The notes under the pieces are model-generated. The model was not told the origin of the DNA, did not search any database, and saw nothing but the letters and a program-made list of their open reading frames with translations. DNA of 64,000 bases from Tritrichomonas musculus (taxonomy: Eukaryota; Parabasalia; Tritrichomonadida; Tritrichomonadidae): positions 2,604,001 to 2,668,000 of the forward strand of contig JAPFFF010000002.1 of assembly GCA_039105265.1 (NCBI GenBank). The letters are read 5' to 3'. The position numbers and the translations under genes were made by a program. Below are positions 28,236 to 39,161 of the stretch, piece by piece (position 1 is the first letter of the stretch; each line of letters starts with the position of its first letter).

Positions 28236-30725
28236 TCATTCAGGTATTTTGATATCATATCCTTCTGCTGCTGATAGTCTCTCAATCTTTTGTTTAGACA
28301 TTTGCATCTTATATTCAATATATCCGCAACCCTTACCGTAAACTGTATCAATCCAGACAGCGATATTATTATTTGAAACCTCCTTTAACGTTTGAATATC
28401 TGATGGTCCAGCAACATTGATATAAGCTATTGTTTCATTAACATCAGTACCTGCGGGGGCAACTTTCTGAATTAAGTAATTAATGTTTTCGATAATGGTC
28501 TTAAACTCAGGATTCCAGTTACCAATATCTCTAGACCATTTACCAGTTTCAAAGACGATTGTTTTTTTAGATTTGTTTATGAAATCTTGTATGAGAGCAA
28601 TACATTTCTTGTTATATTCAGATTTTTGTGTTTTCCTGTAATTCATCCATTCAACGTAATTCATCGGCTTCAAATTATGTTCTGTTTCGATTGCTTTCTT
28701 AACGGGATTATCAAAGTGATATACAAATAATGCATTTGATATAGTAAGATAATTAACAACTTTTGATAATGGTTGTATTTCACTGAATATCTCCCAATAG
28801 ACTTTCCATATCTTAGAAAAGAGACTAGACCAAAATGAATTTGGTGATGCTCTGGTGCTGACTCTTGGTTTTCCTAATCTCAAATCAGAATAGTATTGAA
28901 TGTATGGAGCGAGTCGTGTTTTGCTTGATTCTTGAATAATATATTTACCTGTATCCCAATCGATTTTCTCTTTGCTTTTCTCAAACATTTCATCAAGCCA
29001 GACATTAAACGGTAATCGCTTTCGTTCTTCTGGTGAAGTAACCATTGTTTTCCAAACCTTCTTGTAAGGAGAAGCAAATACAAGCTTGTATCCGTTAATG
29101 ATTTGTGGAACACCTCGTTTATCAACTAATATAATATCATCAACTTTATCACCGTTCAGGTCTGTTATTTCAATCTCTCCTGATGGGTCTTTAGCGTTGG
29201 TTGGAAGTAATCTGTATTTTGGTTTTCCGTCTGCGTCAAGATGTGTGTGACAATAAACTTTTGCCTGGTCTCGTGTTGCGGCTGAAGGAATATATTTAAC
29301 TCTGTAATTTCCGTTAATGATTATATCAAGGAAGTTTTGTTTGTAAAATGAGCTGTTTTGGGTGTGTGATTGAATATCTAAGTTCCCAAATTTACCGATA
29401 TTGTTAAGAACTGTTGGTGCATCTCTGTTTTCACGTTTACCTGTTGTTTTGATTTCTTGTTTGTATTGTTGCAATAATCGTTGAATTTCTTCTTCAGATG
29501 TTGGTGACTCAAATGATGCTCCTTTCTTAAAACGTGATTCATCGAAAGTATTAAGATTACCGAACTTAACTTTTTTGACAGGATTCTTTACACGTTCATT
29601 GTATTGTTGAAACGTTTCATTAAGTTCGGTATCATCATCATCGTTAACAATAAATGTTGTATCATCATTCATTTTAGTACGCGAAAAATTATTATTATTA
29701 TTGTCTGTTATTGGTTTGATTGGTTGTATAATATCAGAGCCTTTGATATGTTTTCTATTAATGATTGTGTCAAACACTCTGAAGAATGATGATAAACCTG
29801 TAATTGATTTTTGTTCATTGGTTATATCAATGTTTCTCTTCATCTTATCTCTGATAATTTCTAGTGTTTGATGTAATGCATCAACGTTTTCCTTTGCTTG
29901 TTCATCAAGTTTGTTTTGTGGTTTCTTTGCTGCTTCATAACATCTTGGTAGTACATTGAGCCATGGTTGATTATAGCCTAATTGCTTGAGCAATTCAATG
30001 TCATCATCTACCAAATCATAAGGAGACAGCAACAAGGCTGATAGGTTATCTTCATCCTCTTCTTCTAGTTCTGGGAAGTTGAATGATATTGATGGTAGTG
30101 AATTATCTTGCTCCAAAAAACTTGTATTCAGTAATTCATCAGAGTCGGTGGGTGTTATGCGTTTTCTTCTTGGTGTTCTTCGTTTATTAGTATCAAGTGT
30201 TGGTTCATGAATGCTTGTTCTCTTTCTTCTTCCTTTGGTGGTTTGTGGTGTTTGACTCTTTCTCGGTGGTTTGATGGGTGATGAACGAAAACCATCAGAG
30301 CTATAATTCAAATCATCATTAACAACAATATTGAAGTAATTGATAATTGTATCAAGACTTTTTTTGTCTGTTGTGTACTCTTTTAAACTAAGGAATTGAT
30401 TGCCTTTACTTTTAATACCTGTATTGATTTTGTTCATCAATGAAACAAATCGACGAAACTTAACTTTCATTTCGCGAATCTTTCCCACACTTCTTCCTGT
30501 ATATTCATTGTTTTGTATTTGATACAACAAATTAATTAAATCATTGGGGTGTTCTAGTTCGTATGTATTGAGAAACGTGTTCTTAAAATAATCTATTGGG
30601 TCCTCTATTTCATCTTCATCATCATCAGGTTTAGATACATCACTGTCAAATATACTATCATCATCAATATTGCTCAAATCTAATTCAAAGCTATCAGATG
30701 AATTATTTTTATCTTGTTTTGACAT
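28236..30725 (-). CDS. Large conserved acidic Polinton protein (829 aa), P2 copy
   Basis: The first 190 residues are almost identical to P1 (through RRTPRRKR). The middle (about 200 to 360) is a helical block absent from P1 but resembling part of P4 (LLKQLGYNQPWLNVLPRCYE against LKKFGLLNDEFSAENLYDYY). The conserved end has INGNYRVKYIP, YRLLP, DLNGDKVDDIILVD, FASPYKKVWK and SSLFSKIWKVYW. The last 150 residues differ from P1. It is divergent from the fibre gene across 22 bp. Role unknown; a virion scaffold is one possibility. Confidence 0.75.
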   Translation of the reverse strand: MSKQDKNNSSDSFELDLSNIDDDSIFDSDVSKPDDDEDEIEDPIDYFKNTFLNTYELEHPNDLINLLYQIQNNEYTGRSVGKIREMKVKFRRFVSLMNKINTGIKSKGNQFLSLKEYTTDKKSLDTIINYFNIVVNDDLNYSSDGFRSSPIKPPRKSQTPQTTKGRRKRTSIHEPTLDTNKRRTPRRKRITPTDSDELLNTSFLEQDNSLPSISFNFPELEEEDEDNLSALLLSPYDLVDDDIELLKQLGYNQPWLNVLPRCYEAAKKPQNKLDEQAKENVDALHQTLEIIRDKMKRNIDITNEQKSITGLSSFFRVFDTIINRKHIKGSDIIQPIKPITDNNNNNFSRTKMNDDTTFIVNDDDDTELNETFQQYNERVKNPVKKVKFGNLNTFDESRFKKGASFESPTSEEEIQRLLQQYKQEIKTTGKRENRDAPTVLNNIGKFGNLDIQSHTQNSSFYKQNFLDIIINGNYRVKYIPSAATRDQAKVYCHTHLDADGKPKYRLLPTNAKDPSGEIEITDLNGDKVDDIILVDKRGVPQIINGYKLVFASPYKKVWKTMVTSPEERKRLPFNVWLDEMFEKSKEKIDWDTGKYIIQESSKTRLAPYIQYYSDLRLGKPRVSTRASPNSFWSSLFSKIWKVYWEIFSEIQPLSKVVNYLTISNALFVYHFDNPVKKAIETEHNLKPMNYVEWMNYRKTQKSEYNKKCIALIQDFINKSKKTIVFETGKWSRDIGNWNPEFKTIIENINYLIQKVAPAGTDVNETIAYINVAGPSDIQTLKEVSNNNIAVWIDTVYGKGCGYIEYKMQMSKQKIERLSAAEGYDIKIPE

Positions 30726-30747
30726 TGTTTAGTTTCTAATAAATTGA

Positions 30748-33324
30748 ATGTTTACGATTGAGCAGAGCGGGCACATAACAAAAACAAATACAATTGACGG
30801 ATTGATTAACGAATACATTAAAAGATATGTCGATAATTATGTTATCAAAGGTGATACATCGAACGGGAACGTATTAGGTTCAAACGGTAATGGAATCACT
30901 GAGGAACAATTGAATGAAGCTGTTAACGGATTGCGTGATTATGTTATCAACAATTACGCTTTATCAACTGATATACCCGAACCAATTGATTTAACGAATT
31001 ATGCATTGAAGACGGATATACCAGAACCAGTTGATTTGACAGCGTATTATACTAGTGCACAAGCTGATGAGAAGTTTGTTGATGAGGATGAATTGGCTTA
31101 TGAATTAGATAAGTATGAAACGAAAACAGTCGCTGAAGGCAAATATGCATTGAAAACAGATATACCAGAAGTACTCAAAAATAATGAACTACAATTGAAT
31201 CCGAATGAAGAACCAACAGAAGAAGTTCAACAGAAATTGTTGAATGATGATAAACCGCTATCAGCACAAGCATCATATATATTATCATCCATGGCAATAA
31301 CTAAAGCAATGGATTTGATTAATCTTGATGAGTATGCGAAGCTTACGAACTTAAGTGAGTACGTGAAGAAAGAAGATATACTATCAAACGAATATATAAC
31401 TCAAGAATTATCAATCGCTACAAAATTCATAAACGGAACAACCAATGATGATGATAAACAAACTTATATCACAAATTTAGACGAAGATTTATGCAACATA
31501 TTAAAGAAATCATCATTAATAGTTAAAGGTTCTTGTAATAATGAAGATATTTCAGGAGAGTATTTATTTGATGGAGAAGAACTTGAATATTATCATTACA
31601 AGAAAGGTGAAAATACTTTTTCTATTTATTATTTCTATTGTGACGGAGTATTTAATTATAATGATACATATGTTGTCGATTTAGAATCAGTAAGCTATTC
31701 ATACAAGCCTGAAGTTTATGATGAACATTGTATACCAAATATGAATCACATAACAAATAATTATGCATTGAAGACGGATATACCTGAACCTGTTGACTTG
31801 ACACCGTATTATACCAGTGCACAAGCTGATGAGAAGTTTGTTGATGAGGATGAATTGGCTTATGAATTAGATAAGTATGCATTGAAAACAGATATACCAA
31901 CAATTCCAACTGATTTAATTAATGAATCTGCGTTGAGTACTGCATTATACGGAACTGAATTGAATATTGAATATTTACAATATATAACGGATGGTCCCTG
32001 TATTATACCTAATCTACCCAATGCTGGAGTTCATTTGATATTTGATGTTAATTGGGGTGATTCAAAAGTTAATAATATAATAGATGATGATATAATGCAT
32101 ATTGATGTAATATTTAAACCAAATGTTTCTACTAGCACTTATGATAGAATGGAGAGGTATGATAATAATGGTAAATTAATTGATATAATAAAATGGCGTC
32201 ATAGTGATGGGCAAATTACATATGAAACGACTAGTAGATCACATACACTTTATCCTATAGCATATAATTTCATTAGAGCTCAAATCGAATCACCATTTAT
32301 CAAAGACTCGAATGTTGCTGATGAAAGTCCAGAACAAATCACAATTCAATGTACACAGAATGATAGTGGTTGTGTAATCCCAAATGATGATGTAAGAAAA
32401 GTGATAACAACCAAAAATATAATCGTCAAATTCAAACGAAATGTTGATGATACATCATATGAAGAAGCTGAATACAAATATTCTAGACGAAATAACGTGA
32501 ATTTAATATACAAATCAACCAGCGGAGAGTCAAGTGAATTGATAGATATTCATGTAATTTCAGGCATTGTTTCATTGAGAGCTGAGGATGATACATTGTC
32601 TAATATATATGATGTATCTATCACATTAATCAGCAACCAACCTGTGAACGATAATATGATTTCGTCAGTGAAATATGTGAATGATAACTTTGCATTGAAG
32701 AGTTCATTAAATGATTATATCAATAAGAATGACTTAATTGAAAGTGTTTTATTTGACAACGATGGAAATATAGATAATATGGATGTATTATTAATGAAGG
32801 AATCTAGTAAGTGTACATCAACAAATCTATCATTACAATTATACCAAACCTTACATACAAAAATAACAAATTTACACAAATCAAACACAACAATCACACA
32901 TTACTCTCCGATTGAATCATCAATGAACTCTGTTAGTGATTTCGTTATAGGTTCTCCTGTGTATATGACAGGTAAGGTTTACAAACATGTTGGTGATGAA
33001 TGGATATCTTCAACTGCAGATGATACAACTGATTGTATTTGTAGTGTAAAGACATCAGGAACATGGAAAGAGTATGTCGGCATATGTGTGAGAATCGATG
33101 ACAAAAATAAATGTATAACATTTAGTTCACATGGTGATTATATGGTTCACGTTAATGATTCATCATGTTATTCAATCGGTGATGAAGTGTTTATCGATAA
33201 TGAAGACAATAAGCTGAAAGTTCTTTCAGGAGAGACAGCAATAACATCAAAAATAAAACGCATGACAGTGGGTATCATTACAAGTATCATTGATGAAAGA
33301 ACATTAGCTGTATTCAAAGAGTAA
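30748..33324 (+). CDS. Modular tail-fibre-like protein of P2 (858 aa)
   Basis: Shared N-terminus (MFTIEQSGHITKTNTIDGLI) and C-terminal domain of about 140 residues with P1 and P4. Repeats with YALKTDIPEPVDL, YYTSAQADEKF and DEDELAYELDKY link unique modules. One module (from YGTELNIEYL through IIKWRHSDGQITY) is absent from P1 but shared with P4; the module next to the C-terminus differs from the one shared by P1 and P4. This is the pattern expected of a receptor-binding fibre evolving by module exchange. It looks whole. Confidence 0.72.
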   Translation: MFTIEQSGHITKTNTIDGLINEYIKRYVDNYVIKGDTSNGNVLGSNGNGITEEQLNEAVNGLRDYVINNYALSTDIPEPIDLTNYALKTDIPEPVDLTAYYTSAQADEKFVDEDELAYELDKYETKTVAEGKYALKTDIPEVLKNNELQLNPNEEPTEEVQQKLLNDDKPLSAQASYILSSMAITKAMDLINLDEYAKLTNLSEYVKKEDILSNEYITQELSIATKFINGTTNDDDKQTYITNLDEDLCNILKKSSLIVKGSCNNEDISGEYLFDGEELEYYHYKKGENTFSIYYFYCDGVFNYNDTYVVDLESVSYSYKPEVYDEHCIPNMNHITNNYALKTDIPEPVDLTPYYTSAQADEKFVDEDELAYELDKYALKTDIPTIPTDLINESALSTALYGTELNIEYLQYITDGPCIIPNLPNAGVHLIFDVNWGDSKVNNIIDDDIMHIDVIFKPNVSTSTYDRMERYDNNGKLIDIIKWRHSDGQITYETTSRSHTLYPIAYNFIRAQIESPFIKDSNVADESPEQITIQCTQNDSGCVIPNDDVRKVITTKNIIVKFKRNVDDTSYEEAEYKYSRRNNVNLIYKSTSGESSELIDIHVISGIVSLRAEDDTLSNIYDVSITLISNQPVNDNMISSVKYVNDNFALKSSLNDYINKNDLIESVLFDNDGNIDNMDVLLMKESSKCTSTNLSLQLYQTLHTKITNLHKSNTTITHYSPIESSMNSVSDFVIGSPVYMTGKVYKHVGDEWISSTADDTTDCICSVKTSGTWKEYVGICVRIDDKNKCITFSSHGDYMVHVNDSSCYSIGDEVFIDNEDNKLKVLSGETAITSKIKRMTVGIITSIIDERTLAVFKE

Positions 33325-33359
33325 ATCAATTGATTGATTTTCATTTTATTTTTGTTCAT

Positions 33360-34124
33360 TCATGATTGAAATTGATTGAAGTAATCATCAATGAGTGTAT
33401 GTAATTGTTCCAGTCGTTCATTCTTTATTATAATGTTGCAACCATTGATGGTATAATCATTACGAGGGAAGTTGTTCTTGACAATATCTTTAATGTCTTC
33501 GTTCGGACTCATCGCAATAGGTAAATCATTTTTGAAATAAAATCTTTCATTATCATTGTTATGAGTTGATACAGCTCTGAATGTTCGTTTGTTTCTTCTC
33601 ACAAGATGAAGAATTGTGTTTTCAGCATCATTGGTTTCTTTCCAAATCAAGTATTTATAATTGTGTTCTTTGTTCAACGGTACGAGCCGTGGTTTCTTTT
33701 GATGCAATTCTTCAACCAATTGTTGTCGTTCATGTTCAAAATGTGAATCAAGAAGCTTCATGATATATATTGAATAACGAGGTGAAGCCCACATAGCAAC
33801 ATGATTGACAAGCAATCGATGAACATAAAAGCCTCTTATTCCATTTGGTAAATCATCTCGTTTTTCATATAATTTTTCGAGTGGGAGATTTTCCCCAGTC
33901 GATAATTCATCAATAATATCAATTGTAGATTGGTTTCTGAACCAGTCTTTACATAATTTATTTGATTGACAAGCTGTTATGATTGAATTCATTTGATACA
34001 TATCATCTTTGATTGAATGAATGATTCTCAAGCGTTGATTGTATTGAATATATTCATAATCATTATTGATTGGTTGAGTTGTGGCGTTTGTGTTTGTGGC
34101 TGCGTTTGTTGTTGGTGTGCTCAT
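33360..34124 (-). CDS. KilA-N domain protein (254 aa)
   Basis: KilA-N is a DNA-binding domain common in large DNA viruses, phages and Mavericks. Here residues of about 30 to 160 carry MYQMNSIITACQSNK, RGFYVHRLLVNHVAMWASPR and YSIYIMKLLDSHF, the typical helix and (A/W)xWxSPxF-like pattern, followed by a domain with YKYLIWKE and LVRRNKRTF. P3 has a broken homologue (about 47630..48435). It lies between the fibre and polymerase genes, the slot used by the HNH gene in P1, which lacks KilA-N there. Possible transcription regulator. Confidence 0.85.
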   Translation of the reverse strand: MSTPTTNAATNTNATTQPINNDYEYIQYNQRLRIIHSIKDDMYQMNSIITACQSNKLCKDWFRNQSTIDIIDELSTGENLPLEKLYEKRDDLPNGIRGFYVHRLLVNHVAMWASPRYSIYIMKLLDSHFEHERQQLVEELHQKKPRLVPLNKEHNYKYLIWKETNDAENTILHLVRRNKRTFRAVSTHNNDNERFYFKNDLPIAMSPNEDIKDIVKNNFPRNDYTINGCNIIIKNERLEQLHTLIDDYFNQFQS

Positions 34125-34205
34125 TGTTTGAATTGCTGATAAAAAATTGATTTAAAAATAAATCAAATCAAAAATAAATGATTTTCATTAATGATTTCCC
34201 AGGAG

Positions 34206-34365
34206 TGCAATATTGCATGCCTGCATTTCATCGGTCGGAATTCTACCCGATGCATTTCCATTAATAATTTTTCGAAGCTCGGAATACCGAGGGTCGCATT
34301 TTCAAGAGGCATTTTTCTGCTTCTCACATTTCATTGATGATTTTTCAGATGGTAGAAATCTACCA
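34206..34365. repeat. Cluster of four hairpins spaced by GCATTT
   Basis: Between the KilA-N start and the polymerase stop: TGCAA-TA-TTGCA, CATCGG/CCGATG, CTCGG-AATA-CCGAG and GGTAG-AAAT-CTACC. GCATTT follows each hairpin closely and recurs between them. No gene fits in this 248-bp gap. Could be an array of the small hairpin repeats, or a transcription end signal. Confidence 0.7.
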
Positions 34366-34372
34366 CCTGCAT

Positions 34373-37300
34373 TTAACGATTCTCAATGAAATAATCCTTT
34401 GCAGTGAAACCATTGACATAAGGACAACAACAATGATTTGATAATACTAACATTTTTGAATGTGCTGCTGTTAAAGCATTTTTGATAACAGTTATTTTAC
34501 TCATCAGTTGTGAATTTAATTGAAGGTTTATATTCTTTCCTTTCATTACTGATTGCTTTTCAATGACATCTTTATAATCACTTGATTTGATGTTGTTCTT
34601 CTTCAATGATATGCCTTTGAGCTTTAATGAAATTGTTTTGTCATCTGACCAAATCGTATAACATTTAGCACACAAAGCAACTTGATTTGCTCCAAACTTT
34701 TCTACACAGCATCCGAGTATCTTTTTCTCATCATATACATCATTGATTGCAGGGTTTGGCATAAAGCTATAAATGTGTTTGTCATAAAATGTTTTGTCTT
34801 TGATGACATAATCAAACAACTGGTCAATCGGTTTATCCATATCACCAGCTATTGACATGTACAGACTATCTGTATCGACCGAGTTGAAATGAATCTTATT
34901 CATGTCAATGCATTTGTAAAGAAAGTCATAAAGGAAAGTCAAATACCAGTATTTCGCATTGTCTAATGTCCAAAATGATTCCTGAAGACATGTATTACAT
35001 TTGAATGAATGAGGTTGTGATTGTATCAAATAACAATCATTTGACAATTTACATCCATTGCGATAAGTATCGGATGCAATCAATTGAAAGGCTTTATTTT
35101 TATCAACAATTCTGACTTTATTAAAGTTCTCTGAATTCATTCCGTCATATCCGTAAGATCCGTTCATGCTAATCTTGTAAAACTTTTCATTGCCTTTTGT
35201 CTTTCCTGACAATATATCTTGACGCTTCTTCATAAACTCACAAACAAATTGATTGAAACCGTCATGTGCCTCATATAAACTTAAGCTCTTAATGTCATCA
35301 ACAATAAGTCCGTGGTCAATCAAAAACCATAAAAGGTAATTCGAGAACGTCATAAAAGTACCGCATGTATCAAGAAGCATTGTCAGCTTTCTTGTTTCTT
35401 TATCTGCTGAATTCAGTTTATTGTCTTTCATGTATTTGTACATATAGCTTCCGATTGTTTGTTCATCATTCATTATATTGATATTTCTAAACACAGGGGG
35501 AAAGTTAATCAAATCATTGATTTTATTCTTTGGGCATCTCAATTTGACTTCAGCTTTGAATATAAACTCAGGGTTTGCATCAAATCGCTTCTTTGATTGA
35601 ATGATATTCATTGCAGAATTAAATACCTTTTCATTCTTGTTTCCATCTTCATCATAAACATCAAAGCGTTTTATAAATGAACCAGGCATGTACATGATTC
35701 CTCCGTGATAAGGATTGAATGAATGTTTTACTGAACTGAATGAAGAGGGATACAATGAATTGAAATCAATACCAGCAACGTGTGAAACTATGTTTGAAGT
35801 GTCATAACTAATGATTCTGTCATTAACGGCATCATATTTGAGTTTATTGATTAATGTTTGACCTCTGATGTTCACTCGATGAAGAACATTTGATAAACCC
35901 CCCGTTATATTCTCTCTCAAGTTGTAGTATTCTTTTTCATCAGTTATGAGTGTTGGCAGGTGATGGAGCTTGCAGAATTTCTTCAATTGTATTTTGGTTC
36001 TTGTTATCTTGTCATCATCACGTTGTCTCAAACGATTACATTCAGCACAAGCCAGTAGGCAGTTATCAATTTGATGTCCTTTGTTGTTGTAAGTGAAGTG
36101 TTCACCACACAAATGACATTTGCCTGTTTCATTTGAATTGTACAATTTCATGAAAGCATCAAAATCCTTTTCACTAACACATTTTGATATATCACGTTGA
36201 TTTTGATTCATCTGAAGCGATGAATCGCCTTTTTGCAAGCAAAAATTATGTTTCATGTCTTGCTTTCGATAGTTATCACATTTATTTAACCACCATTTCA
36301 TTGTAAATGATTCAACTTATCAACATACACATCACAGCCAACAACAAATAACCAGTCAATCCATTTGGCAATGAATTCATTTGTTCTTATATCAAAGTTC
36401 TTTGTTATCAAACCTTTATCAAGTTTCACACATGATGAAACACTCAAAGGAATCAATCGAGAATTGATAACTGATTTATCACTAACTTTCTTTTCAATCT
36501 TTTGCTCCATTGTTTCAAAATCATAAGTGATATAATGAATTGTTGGCTTCCATTCAAGTTCATATGAAAGACAATACAAATAAACAGGATTGTTTAAAAT
36601 GTGCGGGCAGTAGGGTAAAGCTTCTCGTGAAGGAATGAAATCCTTTTTGAATTTGCCATCACATTTATCTACATGTCTGTTGAATCTGTCAATATTGTGA
36701 TTTCCTTTGTGAATGTATGAACCACAATGAGGACAAATATGAATATTTGTTAATGCTTCAGCGTTGATGATGTACATTATGTGAAGTATCTTATCCTTTG
36801 AATACAAGAGAGCTGAAAACGTTTTGTTTGATTCGTCTGTGTTATGCCATTGGTCTTGTAAATCGAAAAAGCCTTTTTATCTGTTTCAGTTTGGTTGTAT
36901 TCATAAATGTTGACATTGATGTTATGCTTCTTGGCTGATTCTTTCATTTCTTCAATCGTGATACCTTTAAACGAGTTGATGAATTGCTTTGCTGCTTTTG
37001 AAGGTTTCTTTGTATAGCTCAAACCGTGTTCATCACATAATATTTTCTTTGCTGCTGCTGTTCGGTCTGAGATTGTAAAAGGTCTTTTCATTAATTCTTT
37101 ATTCAAACAACAAGCAAGAAATCGATACCAACACAAATAATCATCAACATTATCAATAATAATATATTTATTTTTAATGAATTCTTTTGGTAAATCATCA
37201 ATCTTACCTGTTATCTTAACAACTCGTGAGATTGTAAATGATACTGACCAAACGATACATAATTTGATGTTTGAAGTAGTGGTTTCATATTCATGAATCT

Positions 37301-38225
37301 TTGATTCAATATACAGTTTAATTTTATCAATATCTTTATTCTCTCTGACAATTATTGGAATTGCTGCTTTATAGTTCTTCCATTTGATATCACTTGCCTC
37401 ATACGTGTACCTTTCGTTTTCATTCTTGGGCGGTATCTCAAATATACCAGTCAATTGAAAATATATTTTGAACGGTTTCACTTCTTGTTTAAATACTGTT
37501 TCAGTCAAATATTCATTGATGTCTTCAATTGATGATACACCATTTTTGTAATATATTTTGATTGGTTCTTTGCTGTCTTCATCTAATCGTTCAACCTTTT
37601 CATTATCATTTGGGAATTGGTCAATGAAATGACTGCATGCTTCAACTGCTTCATCAAAGTTCTCAGGTTCATTGATTATGAAATATGAATCATGTTTTGA
37701 ATGCACACCTTTATAGCCAAACTTTTTGATGTATTCAATTAATTCAGCATTTTCATTGTTGAATCGAATGTCTTCATATCGTTGAGGTTGTTTGTTTGTC
37801 TTTGGCGGTAATGGTCTCAATAATATATTTTCAGATTTGATTAATTGAAGAGCTTTGTTGAGTGCATCATGAGCAATTTTGATGTTGTCCTCGATTTGTT
37901 TTTGTTTTAGTTTTTGTTCATCATCTTGTTCTTCTTCTTCTTCAAATTGTTCCTCTTCCTCCTCTTCTTCTTGTTCTTCTGCTTCTTTCTTCATTCTATT
38001 GACGAAATCTAATATTGATATGTCATTGATTCTATTACCTTCATGTTCTCTAAAACCGTATGAATTCAGATAGTTTTCTAAGATTGATTTGAAGTGTTTA
38101 ACATCATAATCACTAGGTTTAGATGTTGACAATCGAGGTTTTAATTGAAGTTCATTATTGATATACCTGATTTGTTCAATAACAAATGATTTGGTATCTT
38201 TTTGATAGTAATAACGAGAACTCAT
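34373..38225 (-). pseudogene. Protein-primed type B DNA polymerase (pPolB) of P2, broken
   Basis: Homologue of the P1 gene, with the same N-terminal Glu/Gln-rich region, CLCWYRFLACCLN, zinc finger ICPHCGSYIHKGNHN, YDFETME, palm motifs IDFNSLYPS, KISMNGSYGYDG and VDTDSLYMS, and HNH-like CHLCG, GHQIDN, CAECN. Broken, about three breaks. It holds a double-hairpin repeat (36217..36245) that P1 lacks and lacks the one P1 has at 4184..4217. Start at 38225 in ATAAATGAG context, 65 bp from the divergent small gene. Confidence 0.92.
36217..36245. repeat. Double-hairpin repeat inside the P2 polymerase gene
   Basis: GCGAT-GA-ATCGC then TTTTTGC-AA-GCAAAAA, 1 bp apart. In P1 the flanks (MKHN and MNQNQRD) are one codon apart; here they are separated by 11 codons, so 30 bp net were gained or lost in frame. 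Confidence 0.88.
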
Positions 38226-38290
38226 TTATGATATTATTAAAAATGTTAAATCAAAAAAAAATAATAATTCAGGTTTTTTATTTCATTGAA

Positions 38291-38824
38291 ATGACAGAAT
38301 TAATAGAGATATTGAAACATGTTGATGCAATCCGTCATTTGTTAACGATATTGATTGCTAAATCAGATGACCATGAAGCTTTCAGGAACCTTGTGAATAA
38401 CGTTTCATTTGACAATGACAATAATGATTCATCATCAGATGAAGAAAATCTGCCCCATTTCTCTAAACAAAATAGTTTATTGAATGATATAACACCAAAA
38501 AGTGATAAACCAAAGCGTTCCTTATTCAATTCATCAAAGTTCTTAAACGCTCATGACCGTGAATTAGTCATGCAGTTCCTTGATGATGAACGAATGAATG
38601 AAATTAATAAGTTGCCAGCACATAAACAAGCATCATACACAAAACTATTAATCAAAAAGCATTTAAACATAGATATATCAACGTACATGGTTAACAAGAT
38701 TCTCACATTGAAAAGGCAACAGACTCATGACAATGAAGGGACAAAGTCCCCTTTTGCGAAGCAAAATGATGATGACAATGATAACAATAACGATAACAAT
38801 CAAAGAAGACCACAATTGATTTGA
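38291..38824 (+). CDS. Small conserved Polinton protein (177 aa), P2 copy
   Basis: I start at the ATG 38291 (MTELIEILKHVDAIRHLLTI), which aligns with the P1 and P4 starts; the open frame extends further upstream without support. Residues 30 to 80 are acidic and disordered. The conserved block FNSSKFLN, MQFLDDERMNEINKLPAHKQ and YMVNKILTL follows. The tail after residue 145 is coded partly by a double-hairpin repeat (NEGTKSPFAKQN) and ends in Asn/Asp runs. Function unknown; the helical block might bind DNA. Confidence 0.75.
   Translation: MTELIEILKHVDAIRHLLTILIAKSDDHEAFRNLVNNVSFDNDNNDSSSDEENLPHFSKQNSLLNDITPKSDKPKRSLFNSSKFLNAHDRELVMQFLDDERMNEINKLPAHKQASYTKLLIKKHLNIDISTYMVNKILTLKRQQTHDNEGTKSPFAKQNDDDNDNNNDNNQRRPQLI
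38738..38766 (+). repeat. Double-hairpin repeat in the 177-aa gene
   Basis: GGGAC-AAA-GTCCC, 1 bp, TTTTGC-GAA-GCAAAA. Codes GTKSPFAKQ. Near-copy of 40427..40455 in the ATPase gene and of 13735..13763 in P1. Confidence 0.9.
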
Positions 38825-38861
38825 ATTCATTGAATCATTTGAAGTTTTATTTTTGGTTTAA

Positions 38862-39107
38862 ATGAATAGTGCCATTAATGGTTTGAGTTGTGATACATCA
38901 TCTTTACACGCTCAGTTTAGAAGGGTAAAGGATATGATATTTGATAAATGTATGAATTCTGAAGATGACGCATTAAACGGATCTTTTGATAAGATGATTC
39001 ACATTTTGACGATATATAAACAGCTATTTAATGATATTGAATCAATTAAAATACAATTGAGAGCTATTGATGAACGTATCAAATCAGCTGAACAGATGAC
39101 TTTATAA
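38862..39107 (+). CDS. Hypothetical protein (81 aa)
   Basis: MNSAINGLSCDTSSLHAQFR then an all-helical stretch ending RIKSAEQMTL. Preceded by GTTTTATTTTTGGTTTAAATG, the element's usual start context, and set between two same-strand genes with gaps of 37 and 54 bp. No recognised family and no counterpart visible elsewhere in the window, because P1 runs out of the window here. Confidence 0.6.
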   Translation: MNSAINGLSCDTSSLHAQFRRVKDMIFDKCMNSEDDALNGSFDKMIHILTIYKQLFNDIESIKIQLRAIDERIKSAEQMTL

Positions 39108-39161
39108 ATGAATCATTGAATGACTCATCATTAATGTTGTTTTATTTTTATTCAAACATTC

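Noticed and set aside
34206-34365. CRISPR-like array
   Set aside because: The stems differ in sequence and the spacers are short and irregular; no constant repeat, and the context is eukaryotic.
38186-38290. Longer N-terminus for the small conserved P2 gene
   Set aside because: The extra residues overlap the polymerase start region and are not present in the P1 or P4 homologues.
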